A program made the translations under genes and the position numbers. The notes beneath the pieces were generated by a model. The model saw only the letters and a list, made by a program, of their open reading frames with translations, did not search any database and had not been told where the DNA came from. Below are positions 26,507 to 35,280 of a DNA stretch of 64,000 nt, in pieces. The stretch spans positions 186,001 to 250,000 of the forward strand of contig NZ_JARYZI010000005.1 in assembly GCF_029914245.1 (NCBI RefSeq), in the 5' to 3' direction. The stretch comes from Fusibacter bizertensis (GTDB taxonomy: Bacteria > Bacillota > Clostridia > Peptostreptococcales > Acidaminobacteraceae). Within the stretch, counting starts at the first letter, position 1. Each line of letters starts with the position of its first letter.

Positions 26507-28321
26507 ATGGCTAAAATTATAGGTATCGACCTCGGAACAACAAACTCATGTGTATCAGTATTAGAAGGTGGCGAATCGGTAGTAATCCCTAACGCAGAAG
26601 GAAATAGAACAACACCTTCAGTAGTTGCTTTTACAAAAAACGGTGAAAGATTAGTTGGTGAAACTGCAAAAAGACAAGCAATTACTAATCCAGACAGAAC
26701 AATTATTTCTATCAAAAGAGAAATGGGAACAGATCACAAAGTGAAAATCGATGACAAAGTATATTCACCTCAAGAAATTTCTGCAATGATTTTACAAAAA
26801 TTAAAAGCAGATGCAGAAAGCTATTTAGGCGAAACTGTAACTGAAGCAGTAATCACTGTTCCTGCATATTTTACAGATGCTCAAAGACAAGCAACTAAAG
26901 ATGCTGGTAAAATTGCTGGTCTTGAAGTAAAAAGAATTATCAACGAGCCAACTGCAGCTTCATTATCTTACGGTCTTGATAAAACGGACAAACAACATAA
27001 AATTATGGTATTTGACCTTGGTGGTGGTACTTTTGACGTATCTATCTTAGAAATTGGAGATGGTGTATTTGAAGTATTAGCAACTAATGGTAATAACCAT
27101 CTTGGTGGCGATGATTTTGATAAAATCGTCATGGATCATTTAGCAGAAACATTCAAATCTGAGCATGGTGTTGATTTAAGACTTGATAAAATGGCACTTC
27201 AAAGATTAAAAGAAGCTGCTGAAAAAGCAAAAAAAGAGTTATCTTCAACACAATCTACAAATATCAACTTACCATTTATTACTGCTACTGCTGAAGGCCC
27301 ACTTCATATGAATATGGACTTAACAAGAGCAAAATTTGAGCAATTAACTAAAAAATTAGTTGATATGTCTATGGAACCAACTAAAAAAGCACTTAAAGAT
27401 GCTGGCTTAAACGCTGGTGATATTGAACAAGTCATCTTAGTTGGTGGTTCTACTAGAATCCCTGCAGTTCAAGAAGCAGTTAAAAAATTCATTGGTAAAG
27501 ATCCACATAAAGGTGTAAACCCTGATGAGTGTGTTGCTCTAGGCGCTGCAATCCAAGGTGGTGTTTTATCAGGAGATGTTAAGGATGTGTTGTTATTAGA
27601 TGTTACACCACTTTCTTTAGGTATCGAAACACTTGGTGGTGTATTTACAAAATTAATCGAAAGAAACACTACAATTCCAACAAAGAAAAGCCAAGTCTTC
27701 TCAACTGCTGCTGATAACCAAACTGCTGTTGACATCCATGTTCTACAAGGTGAAAGACAAATGGCAAATGATAATATAGCACTTGGACGTTTCCAATTAG
27801 ATGGTATTCCACCTGCAAGAAGAGGTGTTCCACAAGTTGAAGTAACATTCGATATTGATGCAAATGGTATTGTTAATGTTAGTGCTAAAGATTTGGGTAC
27901 TGGTAAAACGCAACATATCACAATTACAGCTTCAACTAACTTAAGTGATGAAGAAATTGAGAAAAAAGTTAAAGAAGCAGAATTACACGCTGAAGAAGAT
28001 AAAAAACAAAAAGAGCTTATTGAAGAACGTAATAAAGCAGATAACATGATATATGAAATAGAAAAATCTGTTGGTGATTTAGGTGATAAAGTAACTGAAG
28101 AAGAAAAAACAGATATCAATGCAAAAATAGCTACCTTAAGAACTACTATGGCTAGTGATGACGTTGAAGCAATCAAAAAAGACTTTGAAGCATTAACAAA
28201 TGCATTCCAACCAATCGCTCAAAAACTTTATGCAGAAGAACAAGCACAAGGTCAAGCACAACAATCTACTGGTGATGGAGAAGATTCAGTTGACGAAGCT
28301 GATTATGAAGTGGTAGACTAA
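26507..28321 (+). CDS. dnaK: Chaperone protein DnaK (Hsp70)
   Basis: DnaK binds exposed hydrophobic segments of proteins in an ATP-controlled cycle. The product has 604 residues: nucleotide-binding domain (1-360; [37 protein letters not shown]), the [20 protein letters not shown] linker, substrate-binding beta domain (to about 500) and helical lid, ending in acidic EADYEVVD. Length and motifs are normal for the shorter Gram-positive form. The start follows AAGGAGG. Confidence 0.99.
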   Translation: MAKIIGIDLGTTNSCVSVLEGGESVVIPNAEGNRTTPSVVAFTKNGERLVGETAKRQAITNPDRTIISIKREMGTDHKVKIDDKVYSPQEISAMILQKLKADAESYLGETVTEAVITVPAYFTDAQRQATKDAGKIAGLEVKRIINEPTAASLSYGLDKTDKQHKIMVFDLGGGTFDVSILEIGDGVFEVLATNGNNHLGGDDFDKIVMDHLAETFKSEHGVDLRLDKMALQRLKEAAEKAKKELSSTQSTNINLPFITATAEGPLHMNMDLTRAKFEQLTKKLVDMSMEPTKKALKDAGLNAGDIEQVILVGGSTRIPAVQEAVKKFIGKDPHKGVNPDECVALGAAIQGGVLSGDVKDVLLLDVTPLSLGIETLGGVFTKLIERNTTIPTKKSQVFSTAADNQTAVDIHVLQGERQMANDNIALGRFQLDGIPPARRGVPQVEVTFDIDANGIVNVSAKDLGTGKTQHITITASTNLSDEEIEKKVKEAELHAEEDKKQKELIEERNKADNMIYEIEKSVGDLGDKVTEEEKTDINAKIATLRTTMASDDVEAIKKDFEALTNAFQPIAQKLYAEEQAQGQAQQSTGDGEDSVDEADYEVVD

Positions 28322-28345
28322 ATTCTAAGGCTTTATGTCAAAATG

Positions 28346-28363
28346 GGGCATCTTCGGATGCCC
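28346..28363 (+). other. TTCG-capped hairpin between dnaK and dnaJ
   Basis: GGGCATC (28346-28352), TTCG, GATGCCC (28357-28363) form a stable 7-bp hairpin, but no T tract follows. It may be an mRNA stability or processing element that makes dnaJ levels lower than dnaK. Confidence 0.6.
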
Positions 28364-28390
28364 TTCACTAATAGAAAGGCGGTATGACGA

Positions 28391-29575
28391 GTGAGTAAAA
28401 GCGATTATTATGAGTTATTAGAGGTCGAACGTGGAGCGGATGAGGCCGAACTCAAAAAAGCTTATAGAAAACTTGCGATGAAATACCATCCAGACAGAAA
28501 TCCCGACGATAAAGATGCTGAGGCTAAATTTAAGGAAATTAATGAAGCGTACGAAGTATTGAGCGATCCTGAAAAAAGGCGCCTATATGATCAATTTGGT
28601 CATGCAGGTGTGAATCAGAATGCGGGCGCTGGCGGTGGTTTTTCAGGTTTTGATGGTTTTGGTGGCTTTGAAGATATTATTAATGAAATGTTTGGTGGTG
28701 GATTTGGCTTTGGAGGATCATCTAGAGGAAGAAATGGCGCGAGAAAAGGGAAAGATATTCGCGTTGATTTAACACTTGATTTTGAAGAAGCAGCTTTTGG
28801 TAAAAAGCAAACCATTGAATATTTAAGAACTGAAGAATGTGATGTGTGTCATGGAGCTGGTAATGAACCAGGTACAGATACACATAAATGTAATACTTGT
28901 AATGGAACGGGAGAAGTAAGGTACTCTCAACGTTCGTTATTTGGCGAGTCTGTAAGCGTTAAGCAATGTCCTACATGTAAAGGTAAAGGAGAGACCTTTG
29001 ATCAGCCATGTCATCAATGTAAAGGACATGGAATCATTAAAAAAAGACACAGCAAAGAAATTGATATACCTGCTGGTGTTTTCCACGGTGCTCAAATGCA
29101 ACTTCGTGGTGAAGGTGACTTAGGATCAAATGGTGGACCACGTGGCGATGTCATGGTTGTTTTACGAGTAAAAGCCCATAAACACTTTACACGTGATGGT
29201 AATGATATCTACTATGACCTTTGGATTTCTTATGCCCAAGCCGTTTTAGGTGCTGAGGTAATGGTTCCTACACTTGATGGTAAAGCTAAGTTTACTATTC
29301 CTGAAGGAACACCTAGCGGTAAACAATTTAAGCTAAAAGGTAAAGGTGTACCTGTTCTTAACGGCTATGGTAGAGGTGATCAGTACGTTAAAGTTAACAT
29401 CGAAATTCCTACGAAATTAAACAAAAAACAACGTGAAGCGTTGACAATGTTTGATGAAGAAATGACTGGTGTAAAAGCTTCTACAACTTCAGAAGCTGAA
29501 GAAAGCAAGCAAAGTGGTAAAGGAAAAAAAAACGATAAAAACTTGTTCAATAAAATCAAAGATTCATTGAGCTAA
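28391..29575 (+). CDS. dnaJ: Chaperone protein DnaJ (Hsp40)
   Basis: DnaJ brings clients to DnaK and stimulates its ATPase. The product has 394 residues: J domain (1-70) with the HPD motif in KYHPDRN, a Gly/Phe-rich linker (75-120), four CxxCxGxG zinc repeats ([32 protein letters not shown]; about 150-222) and a C-terminal client domain. It is a type I DnaJ. The start is GTG at 28391, after GAAAGGCGG. Last gene of the CIRCE operon. Confidence 0.97.
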   Translation: MSKSDYYELLEVERGADEAELKKAYRKLAMKYHPDRNPDDKDAEAKFKEINEAYEVLSDPEKRRLYDQFGHAGVNQNAGAGGGFSGFDGFGGFEDIINEMFGGGFGFGGSSRGRNGARKGKDIRVDLTLDFEEAAFGKKQTIEYLRTEECDVCHGAGNEPGTDTHKCNTCNGTGEVRYSQRSLFGESVSVKQCPTCKGKGETFDQPCHQCKGHGIIKKRHSKEIDIPAGVFHGAQMQLRGEGDLGSNGGPRGDVMVVLRVKAHKHFTRDGNDIYYDLWISYAQAVLGAEVMVPTLDGKAKFTIPEGTPSGKQFKLKGKGVPVLNGYGRGDQYVKVNIEIPTKLNKKQREALTMFDEEMTGVKASTTSEAEESKQSGKGKKNDKNLFNKIKDSLS

Positions 29576-29605
29576 TTGTTAGCTTTTGTAAATAACAATA
29601 CGAAT

Positions 29606-29677
29606 AACCTAACCAATAACAAATTTAGTTGTTCTAGTAACTTAGTGCAGCAATTTGATAATGGTTAGGTTTTTTTA
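29606..29677 (+). terminator. Terminator of the hrcA operon (long loop)
   Basis: AACCTAACCA (29606-29615) pairs with TGGTTAGGTT (29662-29671), followed by T residues to 29677. The loop of about 46 bases holds further short complementarities. Likely the end of the dnaJ transcript. Confidence 0.72.
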
Positions 29678-29803
29678 GATATTATATATTTGAGGCTTAT
29701 TAAGTGTAGATACTGCTTTTTGTAGACTCATAAGTGTGAATATGTTATATTATTTAAGTGAAATTCTTAGTTAATTAATAGGATATATTAAGTGAGGTAA
29801 AAT

Positions 29804-30748
29804 ATGAGTTGGTACGAAGTACATGTAAAGACATCTATTGAAGCAATTGATGCTGTAACTGGTGTTTTATATAGTTATGATGCAACAGGTGTAATGATTA
29901 ACAACCCTAACGACGCAGATTTTACGAACCAAGAAGAAGGCAAGTGGGATTACTATGATCCTCAAAACTTAAAACTCGATTTTGATGGTGCATTACTTAC
30001 TGGTTATTATGAAAACTGTGATATTGAAGTTTTAGTATCAGATATCAAAGAAAGCCTTGAAGCTTTGAAAGATTTTGATATTGATTTAGGCTGTGGCGAA
30101 GTAGATTATAAAGAAATCTTTGCTTCTGATTGGGAAAATGAGTGGAAAAAATACTTTAAACCCTTTAGACTGGGCAATCATATTGTTGTCAAACCAAGTT
30201 GGGAGACTTTCGATATAAAATCAGATGATTTAGTGATTGAAATTGATCCGGGAAATGCATTTGGTTCAGGGACACATGAAACTACATCTATGTGCATCGA
30301 AATGATAGAAAAATATATGACATCTTCAGATACTGTTATCGACGTTGGTTGTGGCAGTGGAATACTTGCTATAGCTGCTGGAAAATTAGGTTCCAAACAT
30401 ATCATTGCTGTTGACATAGATGAAAACGCAGTGAAAACAGCAACAGATAACGTAGCACTCAATGGATTGTCAGATGTTACAGATGTTAGACATGGTGACT
30501 TGATTAACGTGATTCCAGAAAAAGCAGATTTAGTCGTTGCAAATATCATAGCAGATGTTATCGTTAAGCTATCCGATGATATTGATACGATCCTTAAACC
30601 AGACGCAACATTTATCAGTTCAGGTTTAATTTTGGATAAAGTAGATTGGGTTGTTGAAGAACTTAAAAAAAGAAATTTTAACATCATTGAAGTTGTTAAA
30701 AAGGGTGAATGGGCTGTTGTCGTTTCAAAAAAGGCAAAGGAGCTGTAA
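29804..30748 (+). CDS. prmA: Ribosomal protein L11 methyltransferase
   Basis: PrmA trimethylates ribosomal protein L11. The product has 314 residues: an N-terminal substrate-binding domain (1-~110), a linker and a Rossmann methyltransferase domain with IDPGNAFGSGTHETT (about 148-162), VIDVGCGSGILAIAAG and VANIIADVI. The start follows GTGAGG. An extended -10-like TGTTATATT lies at 29743-29751, without a clear -35. It follows dnaJ, as in most Firmicutes, and its stop overlaps the rsmE start by one base. Confidence 0.95.
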   Translation: MSWYEVHVKTSIEAIDAVTGVLYSYDATGVMINNPNDADFTNQEEGKWDYYDPQNLKLDFDGALLTGYYENCDIEVLVSDIKESLEALKDFDIDLGCGEVDYKEIFASDWENEWKKYFKPFRLGNHIVVKPSWETFDIKSDDLVIEIDPGNAFGSGTHETTSMCIEMIEKYMTSSDTVIDVGCGSGILAIAAGKLGSKHIIAVDIDENAVKTATDNVALNGLSDVTDVRHGDLINVIPEKADLVVANIIADVIVKLSDDIDTILKPDATFISSGLILDKVDWVVEELKKRNFNIIEVVKKGEWAVVVSKKAKEL

Positions 30749-31488
30749 TGCATAGATTTTTTATTGAATCTGAAGATATTAGAACAGGTATATATTTGAC
30801 TATCCATAACCAAGAAAGTGTCAACCATATGTCTAGAGTTTTACGTGTCAAGATTGGAGAATTAATTGAACTCGTTTCACTGGATATGTTATTAACTGGA
30901 GAGATAGTCGAAGTTCAAAATACTTCTGTCAAACTTAAAATTTTGTCTGAAAAACCTCACGAAAATGAATCTAATGTTAAGATTGATTTATTTCAGTGTT
31001 TACCAAAAGGTCAAAAATTGGAGCTAATATTACAAAAAAATGTCGAATTAGGTGTCCATGACTTTTATTTGGTACAATCCAAACGATGTATTGTAGATTA
31101 TAAGCCAAAGGATGTCCCTAAGAAGATGGAAAGACTGTCAAAAATTGTGAAGGAAGCATCTAAACAATCAAAGCGAGATAGGATTCCAGAATTATATGGT
31201 GTTTTAAATATTAAGGATGTTTTAGAAAAAATATCCGATTATGATCAATTCTTGATCCTCTATGAAGGGGAGACCAGTAAAGGTTTAAAAGGTCACCTTA
31301 AAGCATTTGAAGGTAAACGCATCGCTATCATTATTGGTCCCGAAGGTGGTCTTGAAGAATCAGAAGTTGAATTACTATTACGTAATGGTGCACTTTCAAC
31401 AACGCTTGGTAAAAGAATTTTAAGAACTGAAACTGCTGGATTTGTAGCAGTGTCATGTATCCAATATGAAATGGATGCTTTAGGTTAA
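30748..31488 (+). CDS. rsmE: 16S rRNA (uracil(1498)-N3)-methyltransferase
   Basis: RsmE methylates U1498 in the decoding region of 16S rRNA. The product has 246 residues: an N-terminal PUA-like domain (1-70) and a SPOUT knot domain with LVQSKRCIVDYK, IIGPEGGLEESE and LGKRILRTETAG, which forms the SAM-binding knot. The ATG at 30748 overlaps the prmA stop (TAATG) and follows AAGGAG. An upstream in-frame start at 30709 lies inside prmA and is rejected. Confidence 0.95.
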   Translation: MHRFFIESEDIRTGIYLTIHNQESVNHMSRVLRVKIGELIELVSLDMLLTGEIVEVQNTSVKLKILSEKPHENESNVKIDLFQCLPKGQKLELILQKNVELGVHDFYLVQSKRCIVDYKPKDVPKKMERLSKIVKEASKQSKRDRIPELYGVLNIKDVLEKISDYDQFLILYEGETSKGLKGHLKAFEGKRIAIIIGPEGGLEESEVELLLRNGALSTTLGKRILRTETAGFVAVSCIQYEMDALG

Positions 31489-31499
31489 AGGAGAAAAAC

Positions 31500-32819
31500 A
31501 TGAATAAAGTTGCATTTGTAACTTTGGGATGCAAAACAAATCAATATGAAACTGATGCGCTTATGGATATATTCTATAAAAATAGATATGAACTCGTTGA
31601 TTTTGACGATTATGCAAATGTATATGTTATAAACACCTGTACAGTTACAAGCATTAGTGATAAAAAGTCTAGGCAAATGATTAGGCGTGCGAAAAAAAAT
31701 AATCCCAATAGTATCGTTGTAGCAGTTGGTTGTTATGCTCAGATTTCGCCTGATGAAGTTAGTGCAATTGAAGATGTGGATATAGTTATTGGTACAGATG
31801 CAAGAAGTGGTATCATTGATTATATTGAAGAATACAAATCTGGTACTACATCAAAACCTTATGTAATTGTAGAGGATATTATGAATATTAAGGTTTTTGA
31901 GGAAATGACAATATCAAATATAACAACTCATACGAGAGCCTTTATCAAGATACAGGAAGGTTGTAATCAGTTTTGTTCGTATTGTATTATCCCTTATGCA
32001 AGAGGACGAGTACGAAGTAGAGAACTGACTCATATTATAGATGAGATAAGAGCATTAACTGAAAAAGGTTATAAAGAATTCGTGTTAACTGGTATCCATA
32101 TAGGTTCTTACGGTCTTGACTTAGATCATATTAAATTGATAGATTTACTTGAAGCTATTCAACTCATTGAAGGTGTTGTGAGAATTAGATTAGGTTCTGT
32201 TGAGCCAAGATTGATTACAGATGAGTTTATAGGACGCATCAAACCGCTTCATAAGTTATGTGATCATTTTCATCTATCTTTACAAAGTGGTTCTGACACT
32301 GTTTTAAAGCGTATGAATCGCAAGTATACTTCGGCTGAATACTTAACAGCAGTAGACAAGTTAAGATCCATCTATTCAAGCCCGTCAATTACAACAGATA
32401 TCATCGTTGGATTTCCAGGTGAAACTGATTTGGAGTTCAATGAAACTTTGGATTTTGTTTCACAAGTTAAATTTAGTGAAATACATGTTTTTCAATTCTC
32501 AAAACGCGAGGGAACACCCGCTGCTGAAATGAGTGGGCAAGTTGAAAGTTATATAAAAAAACAACGCAGCGAGGCATTAATTGCGTTAGCCCATCAGTTA
32601 GGTGATGACTATAAGAATTCCTTTGTGGGCAGTGAACTAGAAATTTTACTAGAAGATCAAAAAGAGAAACACTACTTAGGTCATAGTAAAAATTATCTCA
32701 ATATTATAGTTGATTCAGAAGAACAAACAATGAATCAATTAAAACTTAATCAAGGTGAACTTTATACTGTGAAAATCGTTAGAATTGACGATTCTAAGCT
32801 TCATGCAGTAGTAATTTAG
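31500..32819 (+). CDS. mtaB: tRNA t6A37 methylthiotransferase
   Basis: MtaB is a radical SAM enzyme that converts t6A37 to ms2t6A37 in ANN-decoding tRNAs. The product has 439 residues: the UPF0004 domain with cluster cysteines C11, C47 and C78, the radical SAM site C155-NQF-C159-SY-C162 and a C-terminal TRAM-like domain (about 375-439). The opening LGCKTNQYETDALM and CSYCIIPYARGRVRS favour MtaB over MiaB or RimO. The ATG follows AAAGGAG, 11 bases after rsmE. Confidence 0.93.
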   Translation: MNKVAFVTLGCKTNQYETDALMDIFYKNRYELVDFDDYANVYVINTCTVTSISDKKSRQMIRRAKKNNPNSIVVAVGCYAQISPDEVSAIEDVDIVIGTDARSGIIDYIEEYKSGTTSKPYVIVEDIMNIKVFEEMTISNITTHTRAFIKIQEGCNQFCSYCIIPYARGRVRSRELTHIIDEIRALTEKGYKEFVLTGIHIGSYGLDLDHIKLIDLLEAIQLIEGVVRIRLGSVEPRLITDEFIGRIKPLHKLCDHFHLSLQSGSDTVLKRMNRKYTSAEYLTAVDKLRSIYSSPSITTDIIVGFPGETDLEFNETLDFVSQVKFSEIHVFQFSKREGTPAAEMSGQVESYIKKQRSEALIALAHQLGDDYKNSFVGSELEILLEDQKEKHYLGHSKNYLNIIVDSEEQTMNQLKLNQGELYTVKIVRIDDSKLHAVVI

Positions 32820-32926
32820 TATAAAATTATATAAATTATTTTTTTTTTACGAAATAGCTTAATCAATTTCATAAAATTTGTTATAATAGAATTGAACTTT
32901 TACAGCATGAAAGGAGGTGTTAATAA

Positions 32927-33268
32927 ATGGATTGTATATTTTGTAAGATTATAAGCGGTGACATCCCGTCGACTAAGGTCTATGAGGATGAGCATGTATA
33001 TGCTTTTAAAGACATCAATCCTGAAGCGCCTGTTCATGTTTTAATCGTTCCAAAAGAACATATTGAATCGGTTGCTCATCTTGATGCGACTCACCATTCC
33101 TTGATAGGACACATTCATTTAATTGCCAAGCAAATTGCAGAAGATGCGGGTATTGATCAAAGTGGTTACCGTTTGCTTACAAATATCGGTAAAGACGGAG
33201 GTCAGAGTGTACTTCATCTGCATTATCACTTGCTCGGTGGTCGACTATTAAAGTGGCCACCAGGTTAA
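32927..33268 (+). CDS. HIT-family purine nucleotide hydrolase (HinT-like)
   Basis: The product has 113 residues, the standard HinT length. It begins DCIFCKIISGDIPSTKVYED and carries the histidine triad H-L-H-Y-H in SVLHLHYHLLGG near the C-terminus. HinT proteins cut phosphoramidate bonds on AMP. A TATAAT at 32882-32887 upstream is a likely -10. The ATG at 32927 follows AAAGGAGG. It lies between mtaB and rpsU, a common Clostridia arrangement. Confidence 0.94.
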   Translation: MDCIFCKIISGDIPSTKVYEDEHVYAFKDINPEAPVHVLIVPKEHIESVAHLDATHHSLIGHIHLIAKQIAEDAGIDQSGYRLLTNIGKDGGQSVLHLHYHLLGGRLLKWPPG

Positions 33269-33286
33269 AAAACTTAAGATTTTTTA

Positions 33287-33315
33287 TTGATTTTTAACTG
33301 GTCCTAGTGTATAAT
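33287..33315 (+). promoter_or_regulatory. rpsU promoter
   Basis: TTGATT (33287-33292), 17 bases, TATAAT (33310-33315), about 70 bases before the rpsU start. Confidence 0.65.
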
Positions 33316-33384
33316 AACACAGTATGTTCTAGGTACATTCCTCTGTACTATTAAAGAATCTATTCACGGAGGGAGGGAATGTGA

Positions 33385-33567
33385 ATGTCTGGCATCAAAG
33401 TTGGAGAAAATGAAAGTATTGATAGTGCTTTAAAAAGATTTAAAAGAGAAACATCTAAAGCTGGCGTAATGGCTGAGATTAAGAAAAGAAGACATTACGA
33501 GAAGCCTAGTGTAAAGCGTAAAAAGAAATCTGAAGCAGCTAGAAAGAAAAAGAAAAAGCAGTTTTAG
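33385..33567 (+). CDS. rpsU: 30S ribosomal protein S21
   Basis: S21 is a small basic protein of the 30S platform near the anti-Shine-Dalgarno region. The product has 60 residues: [20 protein letters not shown] (6-25) is the family signature, followed by [21 protein letters not shown] in a lysine-rich helix (split at about 40-58). The ATG follows GGAGGGAG. yqeY starts 15 bases later, so they form one unit. Confidence 0.97.
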   Translation: MSGIKVGENESIDSALKRFKRETSKAGVMAEIKKRRHYEKPSVKRKKKSEAARKKKKKQF

Positions 33568-33582
33568 TGAAGAGGTGAGAAG

Positions 33583-34026
33583 ATGTCACTAAAAGATTTG
33601 CTCATGGATGATTTGAAAGTTGCTATGAGGGACAAAGATGTAGTCAAAAAGTCTGTTGTAACGATGCTTCGTGCTGCTATAAAGCAAATTGAAGTTGATC
33701 AGCGCATCGAACTGGATGATGAAGCTATCATTGAAATTATAGCAAAACAAATCAAACAGAAAAATAATGCCATTGTCGAATTTGATAATGGTAATCGTCA
33801 AGATCTTGTAGATCTTACGAAAAATGAAATCGAGTTTCTAATGAAGTATTTACCGGAACAACTTTCACCTGATGAAGTTAAAGTGATTGTAGATGAAGCT
33901 ATCGCAACTACTGGCGCAACAACTATGAAAGATATGGGTAAAGTCATGGGAATCGTCACAAATGCTACTAAAGGAAAAGCAGAGGGCAAACTCATATCTG
34001 ATTTAGTCAAAAAAGCTTTATCTTGA
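33583..34026 (+). CDS. yqeY: GatB/YqeY domain protein
   Basis: The product has 147 residues of the YqeY family, which resembles the tRNA-binding tail of GatB. Typical motifs are LRAAIKQIEVD, FLMKYLPEQLS and GKVMGIVTNATKGKAEGKLIS near the end (about 125-145). The molecular role is not well known; a tRNA- or amidotransferase-linked function is assumed from homology. The ATG follows AGAGGTGAG. Terminator hairpin downstream. Confidence 0.93.
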   Translation: MSLKDLLMDDLKVAMRDKDVVKKSVVTMLRAAIKQIEVDQRIELDDEAIIEIIAKQIKQKNNAIVEFDNGNRQDLVDLTKNEIEFLMKYLPEQLSPDEVKVIVDEAIATTGATTMKDMGKVMGIVTNATKGKAEGKLISDLVKKALS

Positions 34027-34052
34027 AAAGCATATAAGTGAACATTAAGTTA

Positions 34053-34089
34053 AATGGCGTATCTTTATAAGATATGCCATTAATTTTTT
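34053..34089 (+). terminator. yqeY terminator
   Basis: A 13-bp stem with one G-T pair (34053-34065 with 34069-34081) and a 3-base loop is followed by AATTTTTT. Confidence 0.85.
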
Positions 34090-34110
34090 AGTCCTAACAT
34101 ATTAAGTAAT

Positions 34111-34142
34111 AAAACTTCGGACGCGATGTTCGAAGTTTTTTA
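34111..34142 (+). terminator. Terminator-like hairpin, first of a similar pair
   Basis: AAAACTTCGGAC (34111-34122) pairs with GTTCGAAGTTTT (34128-34139), loop GCGAT, then T residues. It resembles the next hairpin in stem and loop. Confidence 0.7.
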
Positions 34143-34167
34143 TTTAGTCACAACTACTTTGTGATAG

Positions 34168-34197
34168 AATCTTCGGGCTCGATGTCCGAAGATTTTT
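34168..34197 (+). terminator. Terminator-like hairpin, second of a similar pair
   Basis: AATCTTCGGG (34168-34177) pairs with TCCGAAGATT (34185-34194), then T residues. The core CTTCGG..CGATG..CGAAG is shared with the hairpin 57 bases upstream, so the two look like a small tandem duplication. Confidence 0.7.
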
Positions 34198-34263
34198 ATT
34201 TGATGTGATTTATACATAAAATTATGTTAAAATAAATGTAACAATTACACTCTGGAGGTTTAA

Positions 34264-35280
34264 ATGACAGCTGTGGCCGTTAAAAAAATGATACTAAATG
34301 ATTTTAGTGCTTTTCATTTGTTATTTGGGAATTTAGATGAAAATATCATATTATTAGAAAAGGCGTTTAATGTGAGTATCGTTTCAAGAGATGGAGAGAT
34401 TAGTCTCAAAGGGGAACCTCAAAATATATCAAGCGTAGAGGAAGCGATACATGTACTTGTTAAAAATATTCAATCAGGTGAATTAATAGATAAACAAAAA
34501 GTTAGTTATGTGATTCAATCTGTTAGCACCGGAGATGGTAGTAAACTTGATGATTTAAGCAAATCGTTTATTTGTGTTAATTCAAGAGGAAAATATATAA
34601 AACCTAAAACAATTGGACAAAATCAATATATTAAAACGATACAAAGTAGAGATGTAGTATTTGGAATTGGTCCTGCGGGTACAGGTAAGACTTATTTAGC
34701 TGTGGCAATGGCAATTAGAGCATTTAAAAATCATGAAGTAGGAAAAATCATCATTACGAGACCAGCAGTTGAAGCTGGAGAAAATCTAGGTTTTTTACCA
34801 GGCGACTTACAGATGAAGGTCGATCCTTATTTACGGCCTTTGTATGATGCTTTATTTGATATACTCGGTCCAGAGACTTATAATACCTACAAGGAAAGAG
34901 GTTTAATTGAGATTGCACCTTTAGCTTATATGAGAGGACGAACCTTAGATAATGCATTTATCATATTAGATGAAGCACAAAATACAACTAAAGAACAAAT
35001 GAAAATGTTTTTAACTCGGTTTGGCTTCAATTCTAAGGTGGTCGTCAACGGTGATACCACTCAAATTGATCTCCCAAACGGGCGTCGATCTGGCCTTATA
35101 CATGCAATAGAAGTTTTGCGTGATGTCCCAGAAATTGGTTTTGTTTATATGAGTGAGAAAGATGTAGTCAGACATGAACTTGTTAAGAAAATTATACTCA
35201 GCTATGACCGCTATGAAAAAGTGAATAAGGAAGTGAAACATGGCTCAAAACAAGAATTCAAACAAGAAAACCAAAAATAA
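34264..35280 (+). CDS. phoH: PhoH-like ATPase
   Basis: The product has 338 residues. An N-terminal KH-like segment (about 15-80) precedes a P-loop ATPase with Walker A GPAGTGKT (about 139-146), ITRPAVEAGENLGFLPGD, Walker B FIILDEAQN and VVNGDTTQIDLP. The family is related to superfamily 1 helicases and is thought to act on RNA; it sits beside ybeY in nearly all Firmicutes. The ATG follows CTGGAGG. The last 41 bases overlap the start of pgpH in another frame. Confidence 0.94.
   Translation: MTAVAVKKMILNDFSAFHLLFGNLDENIILLEKAFNVSIVSRDGEISLKGEPQNISSVEEAIHVLVKNIQSGELIDKQKVSYVIQSVSTGDGSKLDDLSKSFICVNSRGKYIKPKTIGQNQYIKTIQSRDVVFGIGPAGTGKTYLAVAMAIRAFKNHEVGKIIITRPAVEAGENLGFLPGDLQMKVDPYLRPLYDALFDILGPETYNTYKERGLIEIAPLAYMRGRTLDNAFIILDEAQNTTKEQMKMFLTRFGFNSKVVVNGDTTQIDLPNGRRSGLIHAIEVLRDVPEIGFVYMSEKDVVRHELVKKIILSYDRYEKVNKEVKHGSKQEFKQENQK

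Noticed and set aside
27469-28176. 235-residue minus-strand frame inside dnaK
   Set aside because: Antisense frame over a highly conserved gene; Ser/Leu-rich composition is typical of a dnaK shadow.
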